Below are positions 52,627 through 61,800 of a stretch of 64,000 nucleotides of DNA, piece after piece. Both the position numbers and the translations under genes were made by a program. The DNA is from Pedobacter ghigonis (lineage in GTDB: Bacteria > Bacteroidota > Bacteroidia > Sphingobacteriales > Sphingobacteriaceae): positions 124,001 through 188,000 of the forward strand of contig NZ_CAESCM010000006.1 in NCBI RefSeq assembly GCF_903166585.1, written 5' to 3'. Within the stretch, counting starts at the first letter, position 1; each line of letters opens with the position of its first letter. The notes beneath the pieces were generated by a model, which was not told the DNA's origin, did no database searches, and saw only the letters and a program-made list of their open reading frames with translations.

Positions 52627-52890
52627 AATTTTAAATTTAATGTTGTACGAATTTAGAAAGAATTGTTAATAACTGGTTTTTGTGTTAATGGAATGCTATT
52701 AATGGATTAATATACAGTTTTTTAAGTTACTAACAAAAACAGTAAAATCGGTAAAATGTTCGATTGTCACACTAAATCCATTATAATTTATTCACAAACT
52801 ATCAGTCGTTTTATTTCGTATCATTAAAAAGAAATCATCAGGTGAGAACTTATGTTCCTGCCAGTTATTTTCAACTCATAAAAAACACAA

Positions 52891-53490
52891 ATGAAAAAGA
52901 TAATTTTAATACTATTGGCCGTTTTGGCCATCAACCAGGTACAGGCGCAGGGAAAAAAAACAGAAAAGGCAACCTTTGGTATGGGCTGTTTCTGGTGTAC
53001 TGAAGCTATATTTCAACGCTTAAAAGGTGTAGTTTCGGTTAAATCGGGCTATGAAGGTGGCACTTTAAGCAATCCAACTTACGAGGAGGTATGCACAGGC
53101 GCAACCGGTCATGCCGAAGTGCTCGAAATTACCTACAATCCCATGGTTATTTCTTACGATGATTTATTGGAGGTATTCTGGAAAAGTCACGATCCTACCA
53201 CGCTAAACCGTCAGGGTGCCGATAGCGGTACACAATACCGTTCTGTTATTTTTTACCACAATGCTGAACAAAAAGCAGCTGCCGAGAAGTACAAAGCCGA
53301 ACTGAATAAAACCAATGCCTATGGCAAAAAAGTAGTTACAGCGATTGAAGCTGCCAAGCCTTTTTATGTTGCCGAAAACTACCACCAGAATTATTTCAAT
53401 AAAAACGGAAGCGAACCTTATTGCAGGTTGGTTATCCTCCCGAAATTAGAAAAACTGGAAAAAGTATTTAAGGCAAAACTTAAAAATTAA
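52891..53490 (+). CDS. msrA: Periplasmic peptide methionine sulfoxide reductase MsrA
   Basis: A 199-residue protein with a signal peptide (MKKIILILLAVLAINQVQAQ) and a complete MsrA domain. The catalytic cysteine is in FGMGCFWCTEAIFQRLKGV (about 28-46), with SGYEGG, TGHAEVLEI, YRSVIFYHN and YVAENYHQNYF as further family segments. It reduces the S form of methionine sulfoxide in proteins. Export means it repairs envelope proteins; reducing power must come from a periplasmic thiol system not visible here. Single gene, followed by a strong hairpin. Confidence 0.95.
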   Translation: MKKIILILLAVLAINQVQAQGKKTEKATFGMGCFWCTEAIFQRLKGVVSVKSGYEGGTLSNPTYEEVCTGATGHAEVLEITYNPMVISYDDLLEVFWKSHDPTTLNRQGADSGTQYRSVIFYHNAEQKAAAEKYKAELNKTNAYGKKVVTAIEAAKPFYVAENYHQNYFNKNGSEPYCRLVILPKLEKLEKVFKAKLKN

Positions 53491-53511
53491 TATTTTCGAA
53501 AATATTAAGGA

Positions 53512-53589
53512 GGTGATCGTCATTCCCAACTTGATTGGGAATCATAAAGTACGCAATCTTTAAGGCTAGCCTCAAAGATTGCGTACTTT
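53512..53589. repeat. Repeat module with a 16-bp perfect hairpin
   Basis: Left part: GTGATCGTCATTCCCAA with hairpin ATTCCCAA/TTGGGAAT (53522-53542). Right part: AAAGTACGCAATCTTT (53546-53561) and AAAGATTGCGTACTTT (53574-53589), exact inverted complements around a 12-base loop holding the small palindrome AGGCTAGCCT. It sits between msrA and the VOC gene. Confidence 0.75.
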
Positions 53590-53625
53590 GTATATAATCG
53601 TCCTTTGTAGTTTAATAAGCTAACT

Positions 53626-53979
53626 ATGGTAAAAAGAATAGTAGTTAATATTGATACCCCTGAAATTGCAGCAGCAGCCCGTTTTTATCAGGATATTTTA
53701 GGGTTGGATTTACTCATGGATCATGGTTGGATAACTACCTATGGTGTAGTTGGCCAAAAAATGGATGTACAAATCAGTTTTGCTTCCGAAGGTGGCTCTG
53801 GCACAGCAACACCCGATCTGTCTATCGAAGTAGAAGATGTTGATCTGGTATTAGAGAAGGTGAGGGCTGCCGGATTTCCGGTTGAATACGGGCCTGTGAA
53901 CGAAACCTGGCGAGTAAGGCGGTTTTACACCCGGGATCCCTTCGGCAAACTGATTAATATTTTAAGTCATACAGGTTAA
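53626..53979 (+). CDS. VOC (glyoxalase/bleomycin resistance) superfamily protein
   Basis: A 117-residue protein with the paired beta-alpha-beta-beta-beta units of the VOC fold: VVNIDTPEIAAAARFYQDIL (about 5-24) and VEDVDLVLEKVRAAGFPVEY (about 69-88), ending RRFYTRDPFGKLINIL. Members bind a metal or small ligand and may be glyoxalases, isomerases or antibiotic-binding proteins. This short sequence does not permit a choice. It converges with the next gene, with 12 bp between stops. Confidence 0.85.
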   Translation: MVKRIVVNIDTPEIAAAARFYQDILGLDLLMDHGWITTYGVVGQKMDVQISFASEGGSGTATPDLSIEVEDVDLVLEKVRAAGFPVEYGPVNETWRVRRFYTRDPFGKLINILSHTG

Positions 53980-53991
53980 TGCCATTTTTAT

Positions 53992-55293
53992 CTAATCCAA
54001 CAGGCCTTTAGCTTTTTCAAACAGTTCGCTGCCTTTCTTTCCAATCTCTTTTTTGCCTTTTTCTAATGTGGAGGGTTGCGTGTACTGGCTTACTGCATTT
54101 AATAAGGCTTTAAATTGATGAATTCCTGCAAACACTTCTTTGGTGTACGGAACTCCCTGTTGCTTCATCACGTTTTCCCAGTCAACCTTCGCCATTACTG
54201 CAACCATATACCGGGTAGCAATTTTGCCGATAAATGCCTTATCGTAAACGCTGGTTAAAGCCTTTACCGATTTGCGGTCTTTTACATAGGCAATGGTCTG
54301 TTGCAGTGCTTCGCGCTCGTTGTTAGAAATCAGTGTGCTTTTACTGAGTTTTTCCAAAGCCGGAATTGATTTTTCGGGTTCCGCTTTCTTTAGGTAGAGA
54401 TAGGCCGTTATTCCCCAAACCAGTTCGTTCTGCATGCCCAGCTTATTCATATCGGTTAAAAAAGCTTCAAAATCTTCGAGCGATCGCTCTTCATCTATTT
54501 TACGTTCCATGCGCATCCGGTCGAAACCTCTGAACAGATAATTCATGCTATGAAAGGCCAGATGTGTTTGCTCGTTGTTTAAGTCGCTCCAGCCAAAAAA
54601 GGCTTTGGTATAGTTTAGCGGAATTTTTTCATTTTTATCCAACCACTTAATGTTTCTCGAAAGGCCATCTTCCGAAAGGTAAAAAAGGTTATTGCTAAAA
54701 AACAGGAAACTGCGTACAAATTCGAGGAGGGTTTTAACTTCACAATCATCAAGCAGTTCGGGTTGTGTTTTGGTACATTCGTAAAGTGCAAAGGGCTGTC
54801 CTAAATCGCGGGTAGCCAGTACGGCCATACTCAGTACTGCATGCTCTATATTTTGAAAATATGCCTTGCCGGCATTTTTAAAAAATGGGGGAGGTATTTT
54901 GGAACCTGTTTTCATGGCAATGAAACCATTGATTAAAAGCGGGAAAACATCCTCGTCGGTTTCTTTTACAAATTGCTTTACTGAACGGTATTCCTGGTAA
55001 ATGCGGAGTGCATCAATTACCGAGATGCTTTCGTTGTAGTTTGCATTTACGGTATTTAAGGTTTTTACAACACTTTGGGTCTGTTTGCTGAATTTTTGAT
55101 ACTCGGGTAGGGTAGTATCTTGAACCGCAGTTGAACGCACCGCTATTTTAACAAACTTATAAAATGTGATTTTATCGTAATTAATATTTTCTTCCAGTTT
55201 CTTTTTATCGAGCTCAAGCAAGGCCTGGTCTGTTTTTTCTTTTGAACAGCCTGCAAGAAAAAGTGCGAGACAGATTAAAATCAAATTTTTCAT
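53992..55293 (-). CDS. Putative helical lipoprotein, 433 residues
   Basis: The N-terminus MKNLILICLALFLAGC is a lipoprotein signal (Cys16). The mature protein is almost entirely alpha-helical, with TPR-like stretches (for example NELVWGITAYLYLKKAEPEK and STLISNNEREALQQTIAYVK) and a lysine-rich C-terminus (TLEKGKKEIGKKGSELFEKA). It should be membrane-anchored in the periplasm and may scaffold other proteins. I recognise no family and see no catalytic motif. The gene is convergent with the VOC gene and divergent from mqo across a long AT-rich gap. Confidence 0.7.
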   Translation of the reverse strand: MKNLILICLALFLAGCSKEKTDQALLELDKKKLEENINYDKITFYKFVKIAVRSTAVQDTTLPEYQKFSKQTQSVVKTLNTVNANYNESISVIDALRIYQEYRSVKQFVKETDEDVFPLLINGFIAMKTGSKIPPPFFKNAGKAYFQNIEHAVLSMAVLATRDLGQPFALYECTKTQPELLDDCEVKTLLEFVRSFLFFSNNLFYLSEDGLSRNIKWLDKNEKIPLNYTKAFFGWSDLNNEQTHLAFHSMNYLFRGFDRMRMERKIDEERSLEDFEAFLTDMNKLGMQNELVWGITAYLYLKKAEPEKSIPALEKLSKSTLISNNEREALQQTIAYVKDRKSVKALTSVYDKAFIGKIATRYMVAVMAKVDWENVMKQQGVPYTKEVFAGIHQFKALLNAVSQYTQPSTLEKGKKEIGKKGSELFEKAKGLLD

Positions 55294-55626
55294 AGCGTTA
55301 GGGTAAATAATAGATGTATAAAACTAGCATTTTAGTCAATAAAAAAATAAAAATCGATCATTGTGCTAAGTTTTGCTTTTCGATTTACTGATTGATTATC
55401 GAACTTCTAAAAAAACACTGTGTTTAGCGGTAAAATGATAAATATCTTTAAGAAATAAGCGTGGTATTTAATAAATTAATATTGCAGCTTATTGTTTAAT
55501 AAATGTCTTTTTTAATACTTGTATTGGTGATGCCTGATTTTGGATTAAAATTTGATTAGAAACAATTAAAAAGAGAGAAGTATTTCTCGTTTTTACGCAA
55601 TTTTTTTCAGATTTAATGCCTTAAAA
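55294..55626. other. AT-rich gap upstream of mqo without a gene
   Basis: I see no open frame or RNA gene here. The stretch is strongly AT-rich and may hold regulatory sites for the divergent lipoprotein and mqo genes, but no repeat or operator could be defined. Confidence 0.4.
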
Positions 55627-55658
55627 TTCGTAGGATGTTTAAAATCGTGTTAAATTTG
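55627..55658 (+). promoter_or_regulatory. Promoter of mqo
   Basis: TTCG 55627-55630 and TAAATTTG 55651-55658 are spaced 20 bp. The box ends 18 bp before ATG 55677. The -33 element has one mismatch. Confidence 0.5.
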
Positions 55659-55676
55659 TAACTCCTTTAGAATAAG

Positions 55677-57194
55677 ATGACAAAAAAGAAAAAGACAGTT
55701 GGTAAAACTGACGCTGATGTAATTTTAATAGGGGCAGGCATCATGAGTGCAACCCTGGGTGTTTTATTAAAACAATTAGAACCCAATCTAAGCATTGAAA
55801 TTTACGAACGTTTAGATATTGCGGCAGCAGAAAGTTCTGATGCCTGGAATAACGCCGGAACGGGACACTCTGCTTTTTGCGAATTAAACTACACGCCCGA
55901 GAAGAAGGACGGTACGGTGGAAACAAAGAAAGCCATTCAGATTGCCGAGCATTTCGAGGTTTCTAAACAGTTTTGGTCATACTTAGTAACAAAGGGATTG
56001 GTTTCCGACCCCTGCAATTTTATCCGCAACATTCCACACATGAGCTTTGTTTGGGGTAAAAAGAATGTCGATTACCTGAAAAAACGCTACGATGCATTAA
56101 CACAATGCGATTTGTTTAGCGATATGCAGTACACTGAAGATACCGAACTGGTAAAAAGCTGGGCTCCATTGATTATGGATGGCCGCAAAAAAAATGAGAA
56201 AGTTGCTGCAACAAAAATGGACCTGGGTACCGATGTTAACTTTGGTACGCTAACCCGCGACATGTTTAATAACCTGAAACAGCAGCCTAACGTAAGTTTG
56301 TTCTTTAACCACGAAATTCGTGATTTGAAAAAGAATAAAGATGGCAACTGGATTGTAAAGGTAAAAGACCTGGATAACGGCGATAAACGTAAACGCGTAG
56401 CTAAATTTGTATTTATCGGTGCTGGCGGTGGCTCATTGCCTTTGCTCGAAAAATCTGATATCCCTGAAGGAAAAGGTTTTGGCGGTTTCCCGGTTAGCGG
56501 GCAATGGTTAAAATGTACCAACGAAGAAATTATTAAAAAACATCACGCAAAGGTTTACGGTAAAGCTGCGGTTGGTGCGCCGCCTATGTCGGTACCACAC
56601 CTCGATACCCGTATGATTAACGGCAAGCAAGCCTTATTATTCGGTCCTTACGCAGGTTTTTCAACTAAATTTCTTAAAAACGGATCGTTTTTAGATTTAC
56701 CAAAATCGATCAAGTTTAACAATATCCGCCCTATGATTTCGGCTGGATTGCACAATTTGGATTTAACAAAATATTTAATTGAGCAGGTTAGACAATCGCC
56801 CGAAGATAGACTGGAAGCATTAAAGGAATATTTACCGACTGCTGAGTTAAAAGATTGGGAACTTGAATATGCAGGTCAGCGCGTACAGGTAATTAAAAAG
56901 GATGAGAAAAAGGGCGGTATTTTAGAATTTGGTACCGAAGTGGTAAACGCAGCTGATGGTTCAATTGCAGCCTTACTGGGTGCTTCTCCAGGCGCATCAA
57001 CAGCTGTTTCGATTATGCTCGATTTACTGAACCGTTGTTTTGCAGAAGATCTAGCTACCGATGAGTGGCAGGCTAAAATCAGAGAAATGATCCCGACCTA
57101 TGGAAAAGCACTGGCACAGGATTCGGAACTTTGCAAAGAAACAAGAACAATAACGTCGAAAGTATTGAAGATAGAGAATACTGTGGTTGCTTAA
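55677..57194 (+). CDS. mqo: Malate:quinone oxidoreductase
   Basis: A 505-residue FAD enzyme with the nucleotide motif DVILIGAGIMSATLGVLLKQ (about 14-33), followed by the Mqo-typical EIYERLD and NNAGTGHSAFCELNYTPEKK (about 58-77). Further segments FIGAGGGSLPLLEKS, GFPVSGQWL and LFGPYAGFSTKFLK are also characteristic. It oxidises malate to oxaloacetate at the inner membrane and passes electrons to the quinone pool, serving the TCA cycle and respiration. Length is normal. It is monocistronic, with a good terminator 22 bp after the stop. Confidence 0.96.
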   Translation: MTKKKKTVGKTDADVILIGAGIMSATLGVLLKQLEPNLSIEIYERLDIAAAESSDAWNNAGTGHSAFCELNYTPEKKDGTVETKKAIQIAEHFEVSKQFWSYLVTKGLVSDPCNFIRNIPHMSFVWGKKNVDYLKKRYDALTQCDLFSDMQYTEDTELVKSWAPLIMDGRKKNEKVAATKMDLGTDVNFGTLTRDMFNNLKQQPNVSLFFNHEIRDLKKNKDGNWIVKVKDLDNGDKRKRVAKFVFIGAGGGSLPLLEKSDIPEGKGFGGFPVSGQWLKCTNEEIIKKHHAKVYGKAAVGAPPMSVPHLDTRMINGKQALLFGPYAGFSTKFLKNGSFLDLPKSIKFNNIRPMISAGLHNLDLTKYLIEQVRQSPEDRLEALKEYLPTAELKDWELEYAGQRVQVIKKDEKKGGILEFGTEVVNAADGSIAALLGASPGASTAVSIMLDLLNRCFAEDLATDEWQAKIREMIPTYGKALAQDSELCKETRTITSKVLKIENTVVA

Positions 57195-57216
57195 TTTACA
57201 GACATGATAAATATGT

Positions 57217-57246
57217 AAAGGCTTGTGTGTTCACAGGCCTTTTTTT
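57217..57246 (+). terminator. Intrinsic terminator of mqo
   Basis: AAAGGCTTGTG (57217-57227) pairs with CACAGGCCTTT (57232-57242), 11 bp with one G-T pair, around loop TGTT, followed by further T. Confidence 0.85.
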
Positions 57247-57264
57247 GTTTTCTATCCACGGCGA

Positions 57265-57426
57265 TCGTATACTGTCCGTAAAGTTCAGCGAAGCGTTTTC
57301 AAGGATGGATGAAAGGCTGGTAGGTAGAGACGCCAATCAGTAGGACAATAGTTAAGAACGAGTCAGAGACTCTTTCCCATCTGTAAACTAAAAACAGGTA
57401 AGCTGGCTGGTGCGGGCACCAGCCAG
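57265..57426. repeat. Mosaic repeat region with the TGGCTGGTG hairpin, copy 2
   Basis: The region holds TGTCCGTA (57273-57280), GTAGAGACGC (57324-57333), CGAGTCAGAGACTCT (57359-57373) and hairpin CTGGCTGGTG-CGGG-CACCAGCCAG (57403-57426). The first three modules are shared with 39366-39478, the hairpin with 45942-45963. CTGGTAGGTAGAGACGCCAA (57318-57337) looks like a decayed third copy of the hairpin. No gene. Confidence 0.65.
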
Positions 57427-57441
57427 TAGAACAACAATCAA

Positions 57442-57472
57442 TAAAAAAGGGTATCCAATCGCTTGAATACCC
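57442..57472 (-). terminator. Intrinsic terminator of the ytxJ gene
   Basis: On the minus strand GGGTATTCAA and TTGGATACCC form a 10-bp stem (one G-T) with loop GCGA, followed by TTTTTTAT. It is 26 bp after the stop. Confidence 0.8.
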
Positions 57473-57497
57473 CTTCTTTATCAAATTCTTTTATTGC

Positions 57498-57830
57498 TTA
57501 GGCCGCAATCACTTCTGCCACTTCTTCTGCCGAAATATCGCTGTGCGAAGCTTCTAAAACACACTCACCATCTTTAATTAATAAAATTTGTGGCGATTGG
57601 TGTGTTACCTGAAATACTTCTGCAACCTGGTTTGAAATATCACGGTAACTAATCAGATCTAAAAAGAAAAGTTTAGTATCTGAAGGAATTACATCCCAAT
57701 CAAACTCAAAGTTCTTTTTAGCCATCAGGCTAATCGAGCAACGTGTACTGTGCTTAAAAATGAGGCTGTAGCCACTTGCGTTTTTGATTTCATCAAGTTG
57801 TTCTACTGAAGTTAAGTTAACCCAATTCAT
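57498..57830 (-). CDS. ytxJ: Bacillithiol-system redox protein YtxJ
   Basis: A 110-residue thioredoxin-fold protein with the single-cysteine active site SLIFKHSTRCSISLMAKKNF (about 22-41), the signature of YtxJ/BrxC, a monothiol bacilliredoxin thought to remove bacillithiol from oxidised protein cysteines. The cis-proline segment THQSPQILLIKDGE (about 76-89) completes the fold. The organism is therefore likely to use bacillithiol or a related low-molecular-weight thiol. Single gene with its own terminator. Confidence 0.92.
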   Translation of the reverse strand: MNWVNLTSVEQLDEIKNASGYSLIFKHSTRCSISLMAKKNFEFDWDVIPSDTKLFFLDLISYRDISNQVAEVFQVTHQSPQILLIKDGECVLEASHSDISAEEVAEVIAA

Positions 57831-57917
57831 GAATATATTTTATTGTTTTCAGAATAACACTTGCAATTGAATAAAGTTCTGCAAATGACCTGAATATGAG
57901 AATTAAGAAATAGGAGA

Positions 57918-58040
57918 TTAGTTTCTTCTGCGTTTTCCTTCCGGATAAGATCCGTATGCAGGGCAAAGTTTAGAAGAACAAGATTCTAAAATGGTAATGG
58001 TGCAAAACACCGCCAATAATAAAATGGCTACTTTTTTCAT
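57918..58040 (-). CDS. Very small lipoprotein, 40 residues
   Basis: The frame reads MKKVAILLLAVFCTITILES followed by CSSKLCPAYGSYPEGKRRRN. It is a clean lipoprotein signal with Cys21 after LES, then a 20-residue mature peptide with a second cysteine (Cys26) in CPAYG and a basic tail RRR. Short lipoproteins with CPAY-type cores occur in Bacteroidota (from memory). It lies between ytxJ and ribH on the same strand, 77 bp before ytxJ. Function unknown. Confidence 0.7.
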   Translation of the reverse strand: MKKVAILLLAVFCTITILESCSSKLCPAYGSYPEGKRRRN

Positions 58041-58152
58041 CTGTATAAGTTTGTGTTCAAATTGCTGAAACAATCGTGAAAATCATGAGCGTTACGGCAG
58101 ATCGGATTAATATTAAATCTCTAAGATACAAATACTTTATTAAAACGCAATG

Positions 58153-58644
58153 TTAAATGTTTGCAGAAAAATCGGCCATTTTGATGGCTGTAATCGCTGC
58201 TTCATCGCCTTTGTTACCATGTTTTCCACCAGCACGGTCTTGCGCCTGCTCCAGGTTATTGGTAGTTAAAACACCAAAAATTACAGGTTTACTGTACTTA
58301 ATGCCAACATTGGTTACTCCCTGCGCTACTGCATCGCAAATGAAATCAAAATGCTTGGTATCGCCCTGAATTACACAACCCAGACAGATTACGGCATCAA
58401 TATCACCTCTTTTGCTCAATAAAATCTCGGCACCGCCTGTTAATTCGAAGCTGCCCGGTACAGGTAACGAAACGATGTTTTCTTCCTTTACACCATTGGC
58501 CAGCAAAGTTTTTAGTGCACCATTGTATAAAGCGCCGGTAATTTCGGCATTCCATTCGGCCACAATAATGCCGAATTTATAGTCTGCTCCGCTAGGAACC
58601 GTAGTATGAGAGAAATCGGATAGATTTTTTAGTTGTGTTGACAT
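58153..58644 (-). CDS. ribH: 6,7-dimethyl-8-ribityllumazine synthase
   Basis: A 163-residue RibH. The family segments are [20 protein letters not shown] (about 24-43), [15 protein letters not shown] (substrate phosphate site, about 62-76), [20 protein letters not shown] (about 84-103, with the catalytic His) and [20 protein letters not shown] (about 123-142). It condenses the pyrimidine precursor with dihydroxybutanone phosphate in the penultimate step of riboflavin synthesis. No FMN riboswitch is visible upstream; the -7 box nearly touches the start codon. Confidence 0.95.
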   Translation of the reverse strand: MSTQLKNLSDFSHTTVPSGADYKFGIIVAEWNAEITGALYNGALKTLLANGVKEENIVSLPVPGSFELTGGAEILLSKRGDIDAVICLGCVIQGDTKHFDFICDAVAQGVTNVGIKYSKPVIFGVLTTNNLEQAQDRAGGKHGNKGDEAAITAIKMADFSANI

Positions 58645-58649
58645 GGGTG

Positions 58650-58657
58650 CAAAGATA
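58650..58657 (-). promoter_or_regulatory. -7 box of ribH
   Basis: On the minus strand TATCTTTG ends five bases before the ribH ATG, as in padR. A -33 element is not clear. The transcript would be leaderless or nearly so. Confidence 0.45.
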
Positions 58658-58811
58658 AGGTTATGCTTCGAATGTTTAAAACCATAATGTTTGTAACTTG
58701 TAACATTTAATTAGTTAATACTTAACTTAGATCAGTATCCAAATCAGATAAATTGTAAACGGTTATGGAATTTGTACGCCTCACCCATCTATATTAAAAC
58801 TCCAGTTATTT

Positions 58812-61800
58812 ATGAACCTATTTTTACGCTTTTTCGCTTCTCTAATCTGCGCATTTCTGCTATCGCTAAACGTTTCTGCACAGCAATATACCTTCGATGA
58901 TTTTTACCGGGTAGATTCTATTGCTAACCGCGCGCAACCTAGAGATGCATTGGCATTGATTGAGAAAATCAGCAAACAGGCTCACGAAACACACAACACA
59001 CCCTTAATTATCAAATCGGTTATTTACCGGATGATGTTTCAAAGCTATCTGGAAGAAGATGCCTTTGATAAGATCCTGATCGATTTGCGCAAAGATATCA
59101 GCATGGTCAAACAGCCCGAAAAAAGTATTTTACAATCGCTGCTGGCAGAAACTTACTGGAATTACCTGAGAGAAAATAACTGGCAAATTATGCAACGCAC
59201 GCAGGTGCAAGGCGATATTGGCGATAATATTAAAACCTGGGACATTAAAAAGCTGAACAATGAAACCGTAAAATATTATCTGCTATCGTTAAATGAGGTT
59301 GCACTTTTGCAACAAACGAAAGTAGATGTTTTAGATGCAGTTTTAGCGGGCGATAAAAGCAACCGCAATTTTAGGCCAACGCTTTACGATTTACTTGCAC
59401 ACCGCGCCATCGACGTTTTTAGCAATACGCAAATTAGCCTTACCACTTATAACGACGAATTACTTGACCGGAATAATCTTGCCTTATTGGGGAGCCGCCC
59501 CGATTTTTTAGCCGTTAAATTACCTGCAGATAGTACTTCATTTAAAGTACAGGCGCTACAATTGTTCAAAAATCTGATCAGCCTTCATCAAAACAGCAAT
59601 AATTTGGCTGCCCTCGCCGATGCCGATTTGAAAAGGTTAAAATTTGTAAGCCAGTATTTTATGGGCGACAATCAGGAGGCCGTTGCCGCGGCTTTAAGTC
59701 GTTTGGCCGAACAAAGCACAGGCAGCGAAGTTTATGCAGATATTTTATACGAACAGGCTGTTATCCATAAAAACGCCCAGCTGTTAATTGATACCAATAA
59801 ACAAAACCTTATTGCTGCAGTTGCCCTGGCCGAAAAAGCCATCAACAGCTATCCTAAAAGTATTGGTGCAAAAAATGCCAAAAATTTAATTACCCAGATC
59901 AAAAGCAGTCAGCTAACCATCCAAACCAAAGCTTACGTACAGCCTGATAAAGCTGCACAGCTTCATTTATCATATAAAAACGTCGACACCGTAGTTTTCA
60001 GGCTGGTTAAAACACCTGAATATAATAATGAATACCGACAGATTGACAACAAAAAGGAATTCTTCGATTTTCTGAAAAATAAAAAGATCCTGAAAGAATG
60101 GGTTGTTGTGGTACCCAAAACCAGCGATTACCAATCGCATACTTTAATTGATAAAATGGATGGTTTGCCTTTTAACGATTATACTTTAATTGGCCAGGCC
60201 ATTAACCGGGCGCAGCCGGATACCGTTTACAGTATGATCAATTTTAAGGTTACTGCCATGGCAGTAATCAACAGGGTTAATATTGATAAACATGAATACT
60301 TTGTAAGTCAGCTGAGCAATGGTGCCCCTTTAAAAAATGTTAAAATACAGCAGCAGAGATACGATTACAATACCAGGAAATTTGTTAATGGCGCATTGAT
60401 ATCCACCAATGATAAAGGTTACGCCAGCACAAATGAAATCAATAATAACATGTCGTGGGCATTGTTTACCCTGGGCAAAGATGAGCTGAAATTAAACATC
60501 AGCAATTATAGTAATTACCGTGAGGCGGAAGATGATAGCCGCGTGGTCCTTTTTACCGACAGGCCTATTTATCGTCCGGGGCAAACCATTTACTACAAAG
60601 GGTTATGCCTGCTATCAAAAGATGGCAAAAATAAAATTGAGGTGAATAAAACGCTCCAAGTTTATTTTAAAGATGCCAATGGAAAGGAAATTACCTCAGT
60701 CAGTGCAACAAGTAACGATTACGGGACCTTTCAGGGATCGTTCAGCATTCCGATGGGTAAATTAAACGGTCGTATGATCATTGGTACTGAAGATGGTGAA
60801 ATTGGAGTGCAGGTAGAGGAATACAAAAGGCCAACTTTCGAAGTTGTTTTCGATAAACCTAACCAGCGGTATAAGCTGAACGACAGCATTAAGGTTATGG
60901 GTAAGGCCAACGCTTTTTCAGGTTATGCAGTAAGTAATGCCAGCGTAAACTATAAGATTTTTAGGAGGGCACTTTACGATTACCGCCTAAACTACACTGA
61001 GCAGGCAGCCATTTATGGTTCGCGTGCGTTCGAAAGAAAACAAATGGCTATTGGTAAAACAGTAACTAAAGCAGGAGGTAAATTTGATATTACTTTTTTT
61101 GCAAAAGCTACGGATACCCGACAAAATTATAGTTACGATATCGAAGTAGAAGTTATCGATTTAAACGGCGAAACTCGCGCCAAGACTACATCAATTAATG
61201 TAGGGCAGAAAGATATAAACCTGAACGTTAGTGGCGAACAGGTTATTTACATGAGCAATAAGAGCGATAGCCTGGCTTTTTGGGTAAGTAACTTAAATAA
61301 TGAACCAATTAAAGCTAACGTGAAAGCCGAATGGAGCTTGTTGCAGGCACCCTTGCGCTTGATGAACAAAAGTCCTTTTTATGCCGAAAACTATGCCATG
61401 ACTAAGGAAGAGTTTATTAAAATTTTCCAGGATGAGGATTACAATAACGAACTGGAAGTGGCCAAATGGCCGGTGAAATCGGTCGAACTAAAGCAAAACC
61501 CTACGGTTAAAAACGGAAAGGGGATTCTGGAATTTAGTCAGCGTGATTTAAAGCCTGGCTACTATAAAATTAATTTAACGGCTATAAACGAACAAAATGA
61601 CACCACCAAGGTAGATAGATATGTAGTGGTTTACCATGAGCAGCCCGCACAAATACAATCCAGTACCGAATGGATTAGTACGGAGACAAACGTAATTAGG
61701 CCTGGAGAAAGTGCTGTTTTTCGTTTGGCTGGATTATCCAATGATAGTAAGGGCTATTACGAAGTGTACTACCGCGATAGCGTAACCCGAAAAGTTTGGC

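Noticed and set aside
58645..58811. Possible FMN riboswitch for ribH
   Set aside because: No conserved RFN-type stems could be read and the promoter box almost touches the start codon, leaving no room for a leader.
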